From contig FXAI01000004.1 in the NCBI GenBank assembly GCA_900177435.1, positions 455,911 through 519,910 on the forward strand: a stretch of DNA of 64,000 nt. Reading direction: 5' to 3'. Origin of the DNA: Alteromonadaceae bacterium Bs31 (GTDB taxonomy: Bacteria > Pseudomonadota > Gammaproteobacteria > Pseudomonadales > Cellvibrionaceae). The notes under the pieces were generated by a model, which was not told where the DNA came from, did no database searches, and saw nothing but the letters and a program-made list of their open reading frames with translations. Shown here one piece after another: positions 11,861 through 23,322 of this stretch. Position 1 is the stretch's first letter. Each line of letters begins with the position of its first letter. Made by a program: the position numbers and the translations under genes.

Positions 11861-14221
11861 ATGGGGAAGAAATTGAGTAAAACCGCTACCACCACAAACG
11901 ATGATAGCGACATCCACAAATTGGGCGCCATTGGGCGGATCCTGAGAGAAGGGGTGCTGATTGGTTTAATTTTGGCCTGTGCGTATATTGCACTGGCCCT
12001 GCTGAGCTACTCCTCTGGGGATCCGGGCTGGTCAACCACCGGCAATGGCGGTGTTATCAAAAATGCCGGAGGGCCCGCTGGTGCCTGGCTGGCGGACGTG
12101 TTCTTCTCCCTGTTTGGCGGCATCGCGTACCTGTTTCCTCTGATGTTAGCTTATCAAGTGATCGTGCAGTTAAGAGACCGGAGCGGCCTGGCCCTCGACC
12201 CTCTGGTGTTTGTGCTTCGGCTCATTGGCTTTGCCTTAGTGATGGTCGCCGCTACCGGGGTGGCGGTGATGCAATATGGTCTGGAGAGTGATCTTTTACC
12301 CTTCTCGTCCGGGGGTTATCTGGGGCTGACAACAGCCACAGCCATTAATTCTACCTTTGGCTACATGGGTGGCAGCATGTTACTGCTGGCTATGTTGCTG
12401 TTTGGGCTGACCATTTTTATCGATATCAGTTGGTTTGCTGTTATGGATGCAATTGGCCGGGGAGTATTTCGTCTGCTTGCCTGGGCTCGTGGCCGCCTGG
12501 AGCTGATGAAAAATAACCATCTGGAAAAACGACAGGCGAAAGCCGCCGTTAAAGAACGCAGGGAAGCCGCTAAAATCCACATTGCGCAGGAGAAAACCCG
12601 CAAGCCGCCCAAAATCAAAGCGCCTAAGAAAGCCAAAGAACCCAGTGCTCGGGTAGAGCGGGAAAAGCAAAAAGCCTTGCAGTTTGATGACTCTCCGCCG
12701 GTAGGGGAGTTGCCGCCAATTGATTTACTCGAACCAGCTAACCAAAAGAGCGATAAAGGATACTCCGAAGATTCTCTGGAAGCGCTTTCGCGCTTGTTGG
12801 AGCTAAAACTAAAAGACTTTGGGGTAATTGCCGAAGTAGTGGCGGTATTGCCTGGGCCGGTAGTCACACGCTTTGAAATCCAGCCTGCTGCTGGTGTAAA
12901 GGTGAGCAAAATCACCAATCTGGCCAAAGACCTGGCTCGCTCTTTGGCTGTGAACAGCGTGCGTGTCGTCGAGGTTATCCAGGGTAAATCCGTTGTGGGT
13001 GTTGAGATTCCCAATGAATATCGGGAGATGGTTCGCCTGAGCGAAGTGATTAACTCTGCTGCCTACGACAAATCCAAATCGCCCCTCACTCTGGCGCTTG
13101 GCCACGATATATCTGGCGATGCGATAATTGCCGACCTGGCGAAAATGCCTCACCTGCTGGTGGCAGGCACCACCGGTTCCGGTAAATCTGTAGGTGTGAA
13201 CTCCATGCTTGTGAGCATGTTGTACAAGGCCACGCCGGAAGATGTTCGCCTGATTCTGGTAGACCCCAAAATGCTGGAGCTTTCTGTTTACGACGGCATT
13301 CCACACTTGCTAACCCCCGTAATCACCGACATGAAAGATGCCGCAACGGGGCTGCGCTGGTGTGTGGGAGAGATGGAACGCCGCTATAAACTGATGGCGG
13401 CCATGGGGGTGCGCAACATCACCGGTTACAACAAGAAAGTGCGCGATGCTGAGAAGGCGGGCGAGCCTATACCAGACCCCTTATGGACACCAGAAGACGA
13501 CGGTGTCATTGAGATGGAAAATGCCGAAGCACCGGCACTTACCACCATGCCGTTTATCGTGGTGGTGATTGATGAATTTGCCGATATGATGATGATCGTC
13601 GGTAAAAAAGTAGAGCAGCTAATTGCGCGCATCGCACAGAAGGCGCGCGCGGCGGGAATTCATTTGATTCTGGCCACACAGCGTCCATCAGTGGATGTTA
13701 TTACAGGCCTGATCAAAGCCAATATTCCCACGCGCATGGCATTTCAGGTGAGTTCAAAAGTAGATTCTCGCACTATTCTCGACCAAGGTGGCGCGGAGCA
13801 ATTGCTGGGGCATGGTGACATGCTGTTTTTACCCCCAGGCACAGCCCATACCATACGCGTACACGGAGCTTTCATTGACGACCATGAAGTGCATAAGGTG
13901 GTGGCAGACTGGAAAAAACGTGGCGAGCCAGACTATCTGGATGCCATTTTCAGCGAAGAAGTGGACAGCATTCCTGTTCCTGGTTTTTCTACCGAAGGAG
14001 AGGGTGGAGACAAGCCAGAGTCAGACCCTCTCTACGATGAAGCTCTGGCGTTTGTTACGGAAACTCGCAAGGCGAGTATTTCTTCCGTGCAACGAAAACT
14101 TCGCATTGGTTACAATCGCGCTGCGCGATTAATTGAGGATATGGAAGCTTCTGGCGTTGTCACAGCTATGAACACCAACGGCTCGCGAGAAGTACTCGCG
14201 CCACCACCGCCCAAACATTGA
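11861..14221 (+). CDS. ftsK: DNA translocase FtsK
   Basis: A 786-residue septal protein that couples division with chromosome dimer resolution. The N-terminal ~210 residues contain four or five membrane spans. A basic linker rich in Lys, Arg and Glu (residues ~215-275) replaces the long Pro/Gln linker of E. coli FtsK. The motor domain has Walker [16 protein letters not shown] (near residue 437) and the Walker B region [13 protein letters not shown]. The C-terminal gamma winged-helix domain ([19 protein letters not shown]) reads KOPS sequences and contacts XerD. The length is like the Pseudomonas type. It is followed eight bases later by lolA. Confidence 0.96.
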   Translation: MGKKLSKTATTTNDDSDIHKLGAIGRILREGVLIGLILACAYIALALLSYSSGDPGWSTTGNGGVIKNAGGPAGAWLADVFFSLFGGIAYLFPLMLAYQVIVQLRDRSGLALDPLVFVLRLIGFALVMVAATGVAVMQYGLESDLLPFSSGGYLGLTTATAINSTFGYMGGSMLLLAMLLFGLTIFIDISWFAVMDAIGRGVFRLLAWARGRLELMKNNHLEKRQAKAAVKERREAAKIHIAQEKTRKPPKIKAPKKAKEPSARVEREKQKALQFDDSPPVGELPPIDLLEPANQKSDKGYSEDSLEALSRLLELKLKDFGVIAEVVAVLPGPVVTRFEIQPAAGVKVSKITNLAKDLARSLAVNSVRVVEVIQGKSVVGVEIPNEYREMVRLSEVINSAAYDKSKSPLTLALGHDISGDAIIADLAKMPHLLVAGTTGSGKSVGVNSMLVSMLYKATPEDVRLILVDPKMLELSVYDGIPHLLTPVITDMKDAATGLRWCVGEMERRYKLMAAMGVRNITGYNKKVRDAEKAGEPIPDPLWTPEDDGVIEMENAEAPALTTMPFIVVVIDEFADMMMIVGKKVEQLIARIAQKARAAGIHLILATQRPSVDVITGLIKANIPTRMAFQVSSKVDSRTILDQGGAEQLLGHGDMLFLPPGTAHTIRVHGAFIDDHEVHKVVADWKKRGEPDYLDAIFSEEVDSIPVPGFSTEGEGGDKPESDPLYDEALAFVTETRKASISSVQRKLRIGYNRAARLIEDMEASGVVTAMNTNGSREVLAPPPPKH

Positions 14222-14228
14222 GGACACG

Positions 14229-14846
14229 ATGAGACCATTTCTTTTTATTATTTTGTTGAGCGTTATTACACCAGCTTTGGCCACTCCAGCAGAAGACTTA
14301 AGCAAAAAGCTAAAGGCAATAGACAGCTTTTCCGCTCGTTTCGAACAGAGCCTGCTGGACCCTGAAGGTAAGGCGCTGCAGGAGACTGCAGGTTCTGTGC
14401 AAGTGAAGCAACCGGGAATGTTCCGCTGGAATGTGGAGCCTCCCTTCGAGCAGGAGGTGGTGGCTAATGATGAGCTGTTGTGGATATACGATGCGGACCT
14501 TGAGCAGGTTACCATCTCTGATCGTAAACGAATGGATAACAGCCCTGCACAAATCTTGAGTGGCGACTTCTCCAGCCTGGAAAATAAATACACGGTAAGT
14601 ACAGCGCAGAAAAAGAAGCAGACCGTGTATACCATGCAGTCTCTACAAGTGGAAAAAACAGCATTTACCGAGTTGCGCTTTGTGTTTGACAAGAAAAATA
14701 TTTTGCAAGCCATGGTTCTGGTTGACAAGCTCGGCCAAACCACCGAAGTGGTTTTTAGCAAGCAGCAAATAAACCTGCCGCTGGATAAAAAACTGTTCAA
14801 TTTTGAGCCACCTGAGGGCGTCGATGTTATACAGGGCACGAGATAG
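14229..14846 (+). CDS. lolA: Outer-membrane lipoprotein carrier protein LolA
   Basis: A 205-residue periplasmic chaperone that carries lipoproteins from the LolCDE transporter to LolB. Residues 1-~18 form a signal peptide ending in PALA. The mature part shows the LolA pattern DSFSARFEQSLLDPEGK, QVKQPGMFRWNVEPPFEQ, NDELLWIYDADLEQVTI and the C-terminal FEPPEGVDVI. Eight bases separate it from ftsK, so the two are very likely co-transcribed, matching the conserved ftsK-lolA-rarA order. The GH5 lipoprotein later in this window is a likely client. Confidence 0.93.
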   Translation: MRPFLFIILLSVITPALATPAEDLSKKLKAIDSFSARFEQSLLDPEGKALQETAGSVQVKQPGMFRWNVEPPFEQEVVANDELLWIYDADLEQVTISDRKRMDNSPAQILSGDFSSLENKYTVSTAQKKKQTVYTMQSLQVEKTAFTELRFVFDKKNILQAMVLVDKLGQTTEVVFSKQQINLPLDKKLFNFEPPEGVDVIQGTR

Positions 14847-14964
14847 CCGCGCTTGCTTTTTCGTCTTTCCATGTGCGCGGGCTAACAGTGCAGTGTCCAG
14901 GATGGATAATAGTGTTCTGCTTAATAGCCTTGAGTGAATCAACTTCGGTACAGCGATAAGCCCT

Positions 14965-16305
14965 ATGACTGATGACCTGTTCAACACTGAGAGCACATCA
15001 AATGTGGAAGACATACCCTGGCATCAGCCCTTGGCCGCGCGCCTGCGCCCAAGGCGCTTACACGAGTACCTGGGGCAGGAGCATTTGCTCGGCCAGGGCA
15101 AGCCCTTGCGCACAGCCCTGGAACAAGGGCAAATACACTCCATGCTTTTATGGGGCCCACCCGGTGTTGGTAAAACATCACTGGCAAAATTATTGGCGAA
15201 TGAAATCAATGCACACTTTTTATCGATTTCTGCGGTGCTGGCGGGTGTAAAAGAAATTCGTGCTGCGGTGCTTGAAGCTCAACAGCAGCTACAGGCCTAT
15301 CAACGAAAAACTATCTTATTTATCGACGAGGTTCACCGCTTTAATAAAAGCCAACAGGATGCTTTTTTACCCTACGTGGAAGATGGCACTGTGATCTTTA
15401 TCGGCGCCACTACCGAGAACCCCTCATTTGAAGTGAATAACGCACTACTTTCCCGCTGCCGTGTTTATGTATTGAAAGGGTTTACCAGCGATCAGTTACA
15501 ACAACTATTGCAGCGCGCCTTAAGTGAAGAAAAAGGCTTAAAACACAAGCAGCTCCATTTGCAAGAAGGTGCAGAAAAGTTGCTGATATCCGCCGCCGAT
15601 GGTGACGCGCGAAGAGCTCTCAATGTGCTGGAAATCGCCAGCGATCTGGTGGAGCAGGGCGGTACTGTCTCGAATGACATTATGGAGCAGGTATTAAGCG
15701 GTGACGTTCGCCGCTTTGATAAGGGCGGAGATTTGTTTTACGAACAGATATCTGCTTTGCATAAGTCCGTGCGTGGTTCGGACCCTGACGCTTCACTGTA
15801 CTGGTTTACTCGAATGCTTGATGGCGGTTGCGACCCTCTTTATATCGCTCGCCGAGTTGTGCGCATGGCCAGTGAGGATATTGGAAATGCAGACCCGCGC
15901 GGTATGCAAATAGCACTCAACGCCTGGGACGTTCAGCAAAGGTTGGGGAGCCCGGAAGGTGAACTCGCCATTGCTCAAGCTATTGTTTACCTGGCCGTAG
16001 CGGCAAAAAGTAACGCCGTGTACAGCGCATTTAAATCTGTAAGGCAGGATATACAAAAATTGCCAAGCTATGATGTACCCATGCATCTTCGCAATGCACC
16101 CACAAGCTTGATGAAAGATATGGAGTTTGGCAAAGGCTACCGCTACGCGCACGATGAGCCAGAGGGCTTCGCTGCTGGAGAGTGCTATTTCCCGGATGAG
16201 ATGGAAGCCCGGCATTACTACCAACCAGTGTCGAGAGGCCTGGAGATCACTATTAAAGAGAAGCTCGACAAGCTGCGAATGCTTAATGATAAACAATCTA
16301 GCTAA
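14965..16305 (+). CDS. rarA: Replication-associated recombination protein A (RarA/MgsA)
   Basis: A 446-residue AAA+ ATPase related to clamp loaders that acts at stalled replication forks. It starts with the typical PLAARLRPRRLHEYLGQEHLL. It has Walker A GPPGVGKTSLAKLLA (near residue 65), Walker B ILFIDEVHRFNKSQQDAF and sensor 1 FIGATTENPSFEVN. The C-terminal tetramerisation part includes KSVRGSDPDASLYW and GEDIG-like SEDIGNADP. Its last 20 bases overlap the start of the downstream esterase gene in another frame. Confidence 0.95.
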   Translation: MTDDLFNTESTSNVEDIPWHQPLAARLRPRRLHEYLGQEHLLGQGKPLRTALEQGQIHSMLLWGPPGVGKTSLAKLLANEINAHFLSISAVLAGVKEIRAAVLEAQQQLQAYQRKTILFIDEVHRFNKSQQDAFLPYVEDGTVIFIGATTENPSFEVNNALLSRCRVYVLKGFTSDQLQQLLQRALSEEKGLKHKQLHLQEGAEKLLISAADGDARRALNVLEIASDLVEQGGTVSNDIMEQVLSGDVRRFDKGGDLFYEQISALHKSVRGSDPDASLYWFTRMLDGGCDPLYIARRVVRMASEDIGNADPRGMQIALNAWDVQQRLGSPEGELAIAQAIVYLAVAAKSNAVYSAFKSVRQDIQKLPSYDVPMHLRNAPTSLMKDMEFGKGYRYAHDEPEGFAAGECYFPDEMEARHYYQPVSRGLEITIKEKLDKLRMLNDKQSS

Positions 16306-17263
16306 TACACTCGGTAAAACAGTTGTTGTGTTGAGTATGCTGCTTGCATTGGCGGCTTTTAAGGTTGATGCCACTTATACCCTTGAGAAAACCTACCAAA
16401 AATACAAAGCAAAATACCCCGAGCTGCAGCATGCGAGCGAAGCCGCTACTGAGTTAACCGTATGGAAAGCGCAAACATACAAAACACTCGGTGAGCTGAA
16501 ACTTGGCATGGATGTGTATGCCCGGGCCGACCAACAAGGCCTAAAGCCTGCGGTGTTGCTGGTTCACGGTGGTGGATGGATCGCTGGCAGTCGTGACTTG
16601 TATCAAACCCTGGCAGGGCGGTTGGCGGAGAAGGGTTATATCGTGGCGTCTGTGAGTTACCGGCTCTCCCCTCAGGCAAAGTACCCGGCCGCAGTGCACG
16701 ATGTACGGGATTCTCTAAGGTGGTTACGTTTGCATGCCGGGAAATACGGTATCGACCCAGAGCGAATCTTCATTGGTGGTGGCTCTGCAGGCGGCCAAAT
16801 TGCCAGCCTTGTAGGTCTAACAACAGGGAGTAAACACTTGGATCTGCATGTGAAATCTCAGCCTGAGCTGGGCCGAGTGAGTGGCATTATCAACATTGAT
16901 GGTTTATCCAGCTTTGTTGTGCCGCTTGCGCTTAAGCATGAGAATGACCCAAAAAAGAAACCTTCTGCTGCAGAAGCCTGGTTTGGCGGTCGCTACGAAC
17001 AGGTACCGGAACTGTGGCAGCAGGCCTCACCGCTGACGCACGTGAGCAAGCAAGCGCCCCCTATGCTGTTTATAAAAAGTAGTCGGCTTAGATTCTCTGC
17101 GGGTATAGAGGAGATGCAAGCCAGCCTGAAGCAGCACGGTGTTTATCACAAGGTCACTCAGCTTGCGGGTTCTCCCCATTCCTTTTGGTTGTTTGAACCC
17201 TGGATGACTGAAACAGTGGATATGATTAACGCCTTTCTGCAAGAGCTTGAAAACATGGCCTGA
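16286..17263 (+). CDS. Secreted alpha/beta-hydrolase (esterase/lipase-like)
   Basis: A 325-residue alpha/beta-hydrolase. I place the start at the ATG at 16286, inside the end of rarA, because the next residues form a signal peptide (MINNLANTLGKTVVVLSM then a hydrophobic stretch to KVDA); the frame is open further into rarA but without family similarity. The oxyanion motif HGGGW (~95) and the nucleophile motif GGGSAGG (Ser near 170) place it in the HSL/BD-FAE-like esterase group. A His in SPHSFW near the C-terminus is the likely catalytic base. The role is unknown: the family includes carboxylesterases and carbohydrate esterases, and a function on plant-cell-wall acetyl or feruloyl esters is only a guess from the organism's lifestyle. 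Confidence 0.8.
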   Translation: MINNLANTLGKTVVVLSMLLALAAFKVDATYTLEKTYQKYKAKYPELQHASEAATELTVWKAQTYKTLGELKLGMDVYARADQQGLKPAVLLVHGGGWIAGSRDLYQTLAGRLAEKGYIVASVSYRLSPQAKYPAAVHDVRDSLRWLRLHAGKYGIDPERIFIGGGSAGGQIASLVGLTTGSKHLDLHVKSQPELGRVSGIINIDGLSSFVVPLALKHENDPKKKPSAAEAWFGGRYEQVPELWQQASPLTHVSKQAPPMLFIKSSRLRFSAGIEEMQASLKQHGVYHKVTQLAGSPHSFWLFEPWMTETVDMINAFLQELENMA

Positions 17264-17373
17264 TTCAGGCGCTTTCCAGATTTGTCAGTGTATAATGCGC
17301 CGCTTACTCGCGCAGACACTGGTCCTGGCGGGTTTTTATTAAAAGTTAACCTTCAGGCTAGAGACGAAAATTC

Positions 17374-19037
<1,664 letters not shown>

Positions 19038-19045
19038 CAATATTC

Positions 19046-20425
19046 ATGGACTATTTTCCGCTTTTTTTCGACCTTAAACAAAAGCCGTGCTTAATCGTGG
19101 GTGGTGGCACCATTGCCACCCGCAAGGCTCGCCTGCTGGTAAAAGCCCATGCGAAAGTTTTTGTGGTAGCCCCAGAGATTGAACAGGAGCTACAAGCGCT
19201 GGTAACAAAAAGTGGCGGAAATTTTCTGTTTGAGGAATATCGCGAGGAGCACCTTCAGCAAAAGGTTCTGGTGATTTCCGCAACGGATAAACGGGCTCTC
19301 AATGAGCAGGTAGCAGGGGACTGTGGTAAAAGAAACTTACCTGTAAACGTGGTGGATAGCCCAGACCTGTGCACCGTAATTACCCCTGCTATTGTTGATC
19401 GAGATCCTTTAATTGTCGCCATCTCCAGTGGTGGAGAAGCGCCCGTGCTTGCGCGCCATGTTCGCACTAAATTGGAGTCCAGCTTTCCCGGTACCTATGG
19501 CGAGCTGGCAAAGCTGGCCAGTGAATTTCGCGAACAAGTGAAAAACGCTTTTGCTGATGGTGAAATGCGCAGGCGTTTTTGGGAGAGTGTGATAAACGGT
19601 GAAATTGCAGAGAAAGTATTCTCTCGTAACTTACCGCAAGCCAGAACACTGTTACAAAAGAAACTCGACGAAAAAAACACTAAAACCGAGGGAGAGGTGT
19701 ATCTGGTGGGCGCTGGCCCGGGTGACCCGGATTTGCTTACCTTTAAGGCTCTCCGTCTTATGCAGCAGGCAGAAGTGGTTTTGTATGACCGTTTGGTGTC
19801 CGAACCCATCCTGGAAATGGTACGCCGAGACGCCGACAGAATTTACGTTGGAAAAAAACGCAGCGACCATGCCGTGCCGCAAACGCAAATTAATCAGCTC
19901 TTGTTAGAGCTGGCTCAGCAGGGCAAGCGGGTATTGCGACTAAAAGGCGGCGACCCCTTTATCTTTGGTCGTGGTGGCGAAGAGATCGATTTGCTGGCGG
20001 CCAACAATATCCCTTTTCAGGTGGTGCCGGGTATCACCGCTGCTTCGGGCTGCGCGGCATACGCGGGTATACCCCTGACTCATCGGGATTACTCCCATTC
20101 AGTGCGTTTTATTACCGGCCACCTTAAAGAGGGCAAAGTAAACTTCAATTGGCAGGAATTTGTGGAGGATAAGCAAACCCTGGTGTTCTACATGGGTTTA
20201 ATGGGCCTGGAGCAGATCTGCCAAAAACTTGTAGAGTACGGTAAGCCGGGTGACACCGGAGCAGCTCTAATAGAGCGGGGCACTTTGCCCGAGCAGGTCG
20301 TGCACAGAGCCGAACTGCAATCCCTTCCTCAGCTTATCGCCTCGCGAGAGGTACACGCACCGACCTTGCTCATTATTGGCGATGTGGTTAAGCTAAGCGA
20401 AAAGCTGAACTGGTTCAAAAAATAG
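19046..20425 (+). CDS. cysG: Siroheme synthase CysG (multifunctional)
   Basis: A 459-residue fusion making siroheme from uroporphyrinogen III. The N-terminal half (1-~200) is the precorrin-2 dehydrogenase/ferrochelatase part, beginning [20 protein letters not shown] with the NAD-binding [10 protein letters not shown]. The C-terminal half (~215-459) is the SAM-dependent uroporphyrinogen III methyltransferase, with [35 protein letters not shown] and [19 protein letters not shown]. Length matches E. coli CysG (457). Siroheme serves sulfite and nitrite reductases. It ends the crcB-serS-cysG group. Confidence 0.96.
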   Translation: MDYFPLFFDLKQKPCLIVGGGTIATRKARLLVKAHAKVFVVAPEIEQELQALVTKSGGNFLFEEYREEHLQQKVLVISATDKRALNEQVAGDCGKRNLPVNVVDSPDLCTVITPAIVDRDPLIVAISSGGEAPVLARHVRTKLESSFPGTYGELAKLASEFREQVKNAFADGEMRRRFWESVINGEIAEKVFSRNLPQARTLLQKKLDEKNTKTEGEVYLVGAGPGDPDLLTFKALRLMQQAEVVLYDRLVSEPILEMVRRDADRIYVGKKRSDHAVPQTQINQLLLELAQQGKRVLRLKGGDPFIFGRGGEEIDLLAANNIPFQVVPGITAASGCAAYAGIPLTHRDYSHSVRFITGHLKEGKVNFNWQEFVEDKQTLVFYMGLMGLEQICQKLVEYGKPGDTGAALIERGTLPEQVVHRAELQSLPQLIASREVHAPTLLIIGDVVKLSEKLNWFKK

Positions 20426-20518
20426 TCAATATGGCGCCTGTTAAGGGTTTATCGCTATAAAGATTAGAAAAATTCAGCCGATAGTTACCTAAGAGGGCGC
20501 GTTTGGCGCCACGCTCGT

Positions 20519-20803
20519 GTGAACAGGCTTACTCTTATGGTTGATTCAATTCGCCCAACACATCCATCTATGCCCAGCTCCTCTGCCCGCAGGGATCAGA
20601 GTACTCATTCTGTTGAGTCTCATACGGACCAAAAGCAGCATCAAAATCCAGTCATCCCAAAAAAGCCGGTAAAAGAGCGGCGCAAAAATTCGGATCGGCG
20701 GAGAAATGAACGAGATGTTCCTCGCGCTATCTACGAGCTGCGTTCCGGTAAGGATCGACGAAAAGGTGACGGAAATCACCCCACTATTGAAATAGATGTT
20801 TGA
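20519..20803 (+). CDS. Small basic hydrophilic protein of unknown function
   Basis: A 94-residue open frame starting at GTG, or 88 residues from the ATG at 20537. It has no membrane segment or signal peptide. It is Ser/Pro/His-rich in the first half and strongly basic after that, with two Arg-rich clusters (ERRKNSDRRRNERD and SGKDRRKGDGN). The second resembles DRR-type motifs seen in other small gammaproteobacterial proteins, but I do not recognise a family. It lies in the 440-base gap between cysG and gor, same strand. It is likely real given the length of the frame and its separation from neighbours, but may start later. Confidence 0.5.
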   Translation: MNRLTLMVDSIRPTHPSMPSSSARRDQSTHSVESHTDQKQHQNPVIPKKPVKERRKNSDRRRNERDVPRAIYELRSGKDRRKGDGNHPTIEIDV

Positions 20804-20871
20804 ACTAAATCACTAAGGCTATATCTTACAGGCAGATAATCTCCACTCCATTGCCGTAAGAGGATTAGCCT

Positions 20872-22257
20872 GTGAATACGCACACCGAAAACCACCCTTT
20901 TGATTATGACCTGTTTGTTATTGGCGCCGGTTCCGGTGGTGTGCGCGCCAGCCGTATAGCGTCACAGCTTGGTGCAAAAGTCGCAGTCGCCGAAGACCTT
21001 TACCTGGGCGGAACCTGCGTGAACGTGGGTTGTGTTCCCAAAAAGCTGTTTGTTTACGGCTCACACTTTCATGAAGATTTTGAAGCTGCCAAGGGTTTTG
21101 GCTGGAGCTTCGACAACCTTAAATTCAACTGGGAAACCCTGCGAGACAACAAAACCGAAGAGGTAGAGCGCTTAAATGGCATTTACGACAATATTTTAGG
21201 TAATGCAGGTGTTGAAATCATACGAGGTACTGCGCGCTTGATTGCTGAAAACACAATAGACGTTGAAGGGCGAACCATTACAGCAAAGAATATTTTGATA
21301 GCCACGGGCAGTTGGCCTCGTAAACCAAATTATCCCGGGGTGGAGCACACCATTGATTCAAATGCTTTCTTTTATCTAGAGAAACTACCGAAGAGGGTAA
21401 TTGTTGAGGGCGGTGGTTACATTGCCGTGGAGTTTGCTGGCATTTTAAATGCCTTGGGTTGTGATACCGAACTGGTCTATCGCGGCCCCTTGTTCTTGCG
21501 TAATTTCGATGAAGATGTCCGCCACTTTATCGCTGAGCAAATGCAGTTAAAAGGCGTAAAGCTAAGCTTTAATACACAAATTCAATCGGTAGCCAAGCAA
21601 GAGGACGGGAGCCTGCAGGTAAGTGTTGGCAGCGCTGAACAGAATGAAGTACGGGTGGTGGATTCGCTTATTACCGCCATTGGTCGAGAACCAAAAGTGC
21701 AGGGCTTGGGGCTGGAAGCGCTGGGCATCGAGCAAAAGCAGAATGGCAGCATTGTGGTAGATGACAATTTTCAAACTAATGTGCCGGGTATCTTTGCGCT
21801 GGGTGATGTGATCGGCCGCATGCAGCTCACCCCTGTGGCCCTGGCGGAAGGAATGGCCTTGGCCAGACATTTGTTCAATGGCCAAGCCATTAATATGGAC
21901 TACGAAAACATTGCCACGGCAGTATTTTGTCAGCCTAATATTGGCACAGTCGGCTATACCGAGGCTCGTGCCCGGGAACTCAATTACTCGCTGGAAATAT
22001 ATAAAAGTTCTTTCAAGCCCATGAAGCATACAATTAGTGGCATAGAAGAATTTACCTTTATGAAATTAATTGTAGATAAAGATAGCCGCAAAGTATTGGG
22101 TGTACATATGGTAGGGCCGGATGCCGGTGAAATTATTCAAGGTATAGCTATCGCAATAAAAGCGGGTGCAACTAAGGAAGATTTCGACAGCACCATAGGT
22201 ATTCATCCAACGGCGGCAGAAGAGTTTGTTACTATGCGAGAACCGGTTAAGGAATAA
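20872..22257 (+). CDS. gor: Glutathione-disulfide reductase
   Basis: A 461-residue FAD enzyme that reduces glutathione disulfide with NADPH. The redox motif GGTCVNVGCVPKKLFVYGS (near residue 45) has both cysteines. The FAD motif is VIGAGSGGVRASRIA. The nucleotide-binding region is GGGYIAVEFAG, followed by VYRGPLFLRNFD, whose two Arg correspond to the NADPH 2'-phosphate-binding residues of E. coli Gor. The C-terminal catalytic HPTAAEE supplies the active-site His-Glu pair across the dimer. The start is a GTG at 20872 preceded by AAGAGGAT. Confidence 0.95.
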   Translation: MNTHTENHPFDYDLFVIGAGSGGVRASRIASQLGAKVAVAEDLYLGGTCVNVGCVPKKLFVYGSHFHEDFEAAKGFGWSFDNLKFNWETLRDNKTEEVERLNGIYDNILGNAGVEIIRGTARLIAENTIDVEGRTITAKNILIATGSWPRKPNYPGVEHTIDSNAFFYLEKLPKRVIVEGGGYIAVEFAGILNALGCDTELVYRGPLFLRNFDEDVRHFIAEQMQLKGVKLSFNTQIQSVAKQEDGSLQVSVGSAEQNEVRVVDSLITAIGREPKVQGLGLEALGIEQKQNGSIVVDDNFQTNVPGIFALGDVIGRMQLTPVALAEGMALARHLFNGQAINMDYENIATAVFCQPNIGTVGYTEARARELNYSLEIYKSSFKPMKHTISGIEEFTFMKLIVDKDSRKVLGVHMVGPDAGEIIQGIAIAIKAGATKEDFDSTIGIHPTAAEEFVTMREPVKE

Positions 22258-22324
22258 GGGGTTTGTATGCTGCTAAAATAGTGGCTAAACAGCCGCTACT
22301 TGCACAAAAACATAGGGCTGCGGA

Positions 22325-22993
22325 ATGTCTGATAAAAAATCCATTTATGAAAGGCCGAAATCCAATCTTGTGAACAAAAATAATATCCCCGACTCGTTTT
22401 TAAACGGTAAGGTAACGGAGAAGTCTCTAAAAAATGCCAGGTCCTACACGCTGGCGTCTCTGTTGCTTAGCGTACCGCTTATTTACTACTTGCTGAAAAG
22501 CCTGGCAGGCCAGACAAGTTCGCAGCTGGATGTAATTGCAAGGGTGTGTGAGGTGATCAGTGTTGGCTTGTGGGTGTATATTATTTATACATTTGGTTTA
22601 TGTCTGAATGTTCGTTTTAAATTCTATAAAATCAACAAAATAATCTTTTGGAATATGGGGCTAAGCGTTGCCATTACCCTTGTTGGCATGCTCCTAAATT
22701 CTGAGGATACTACGTTTAATTATATTTCCCTTACATACGTGCTCTTACTCATTGCCTACGGCGTCAACTCCATTTTGATGGGCAGGGCGCTATTCGACGA
22801 GAAGGTATTTTACCCCTACATGCGTATGTTTGCCTGGAGCACCGTGGCAGGGGGGGTGTGTATGGCAAGTATCATTTTATTTATCTTCGCCCTGCCTTTT
22901 GGCTTGATATCCCTGTTCGCCTTGCTTGTTATTTTCCATCGGCTGGTGTGGGAGCTTGAGAGTTCGACTGTTAAGGATGAAGAACAGCAGTGA
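22325..22993 (+). CDS. Integral membrane protein of unknown function
   Basis: A 222-residue protein with a polar N-terminus of ~35 residues and about six hydrophobic segments (roughly residues 42-60, 74-94, 108-124, 132-150, 166-188 and 190-208). It ends in an acidic tail, ESSTVKDEEQQ. No motif is familiar to me. It begins with ATG after GGGCTGCGGA and stands 67 bases downstream of gor, so co-transcription with gor is possible. Coding confidence is fair because of the length and topology. Confidence 0.6.
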   Translation: MSDKKSIYERPKSNLVNKNNIPDSFLNGKVTEKSLKNARSYTLASLLLSVPLIYYLLKSLAGQTSSQLDVIARVCEVISVGLWVYIIYTFGLCLNVRFKFYKINKIIFWNMGLSVAITLVGMLLNSEDTTFNYISLTYVLLLIAYGVNSILMGRALFDEKVFYPYMRMFAWSTVAGGVCMASIILFIFALPFGLISLFALLVIFHRLVWELESSTVKDEEQQ

Positions 22994-23322
22994 TCTCAGG
23001 CATCTAACTGGCGCTTCACTTCCCCAAAACAAAACAGCAGGTGCCATGTGTGGCAGTGAGAGGCATGTATTGCTTTCGTGTGTCCCCAGGTGCAGACAGC
23101 ATGCTGAAAAATACCTGGTTCTCAAATTCTATTTGGCTATTTGTAAGTGTAGTTTTTAGGAGTTTTTCTTTTAGTTTGTCAGTCTTGCCTACATCTTTTC
23201 AGACATTACAGAATTAAATTCAGAAATGTGAATATTCACCAAAAGAATGGTTGTTAGATTGCTTCCCTTCAAATAAGCTCGTCAGAAATCCCACCTATCT
23301 TTTTCAGTAAGAGAGATTTTTC
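22994..23322. other. Intergenic region without a recognisable gene
   Basis: 329 bases between the membrane protein and the CTERM-tailed protein. I see short AT-rich stretches and a purine-rich AGAGAGA just before the ATG at 23323 that serves as its ribosome binding site. There is no clear terminator and no conserved RNA. Confidence 0.4.

Noticed and set aside
17264..17373. Possible fluoride riboswitch upstream of crcB
   Set aside because: The conserved GGxGATGG-type start and paired CCGCC/CTGATG boxes of the crcB motif are not present.
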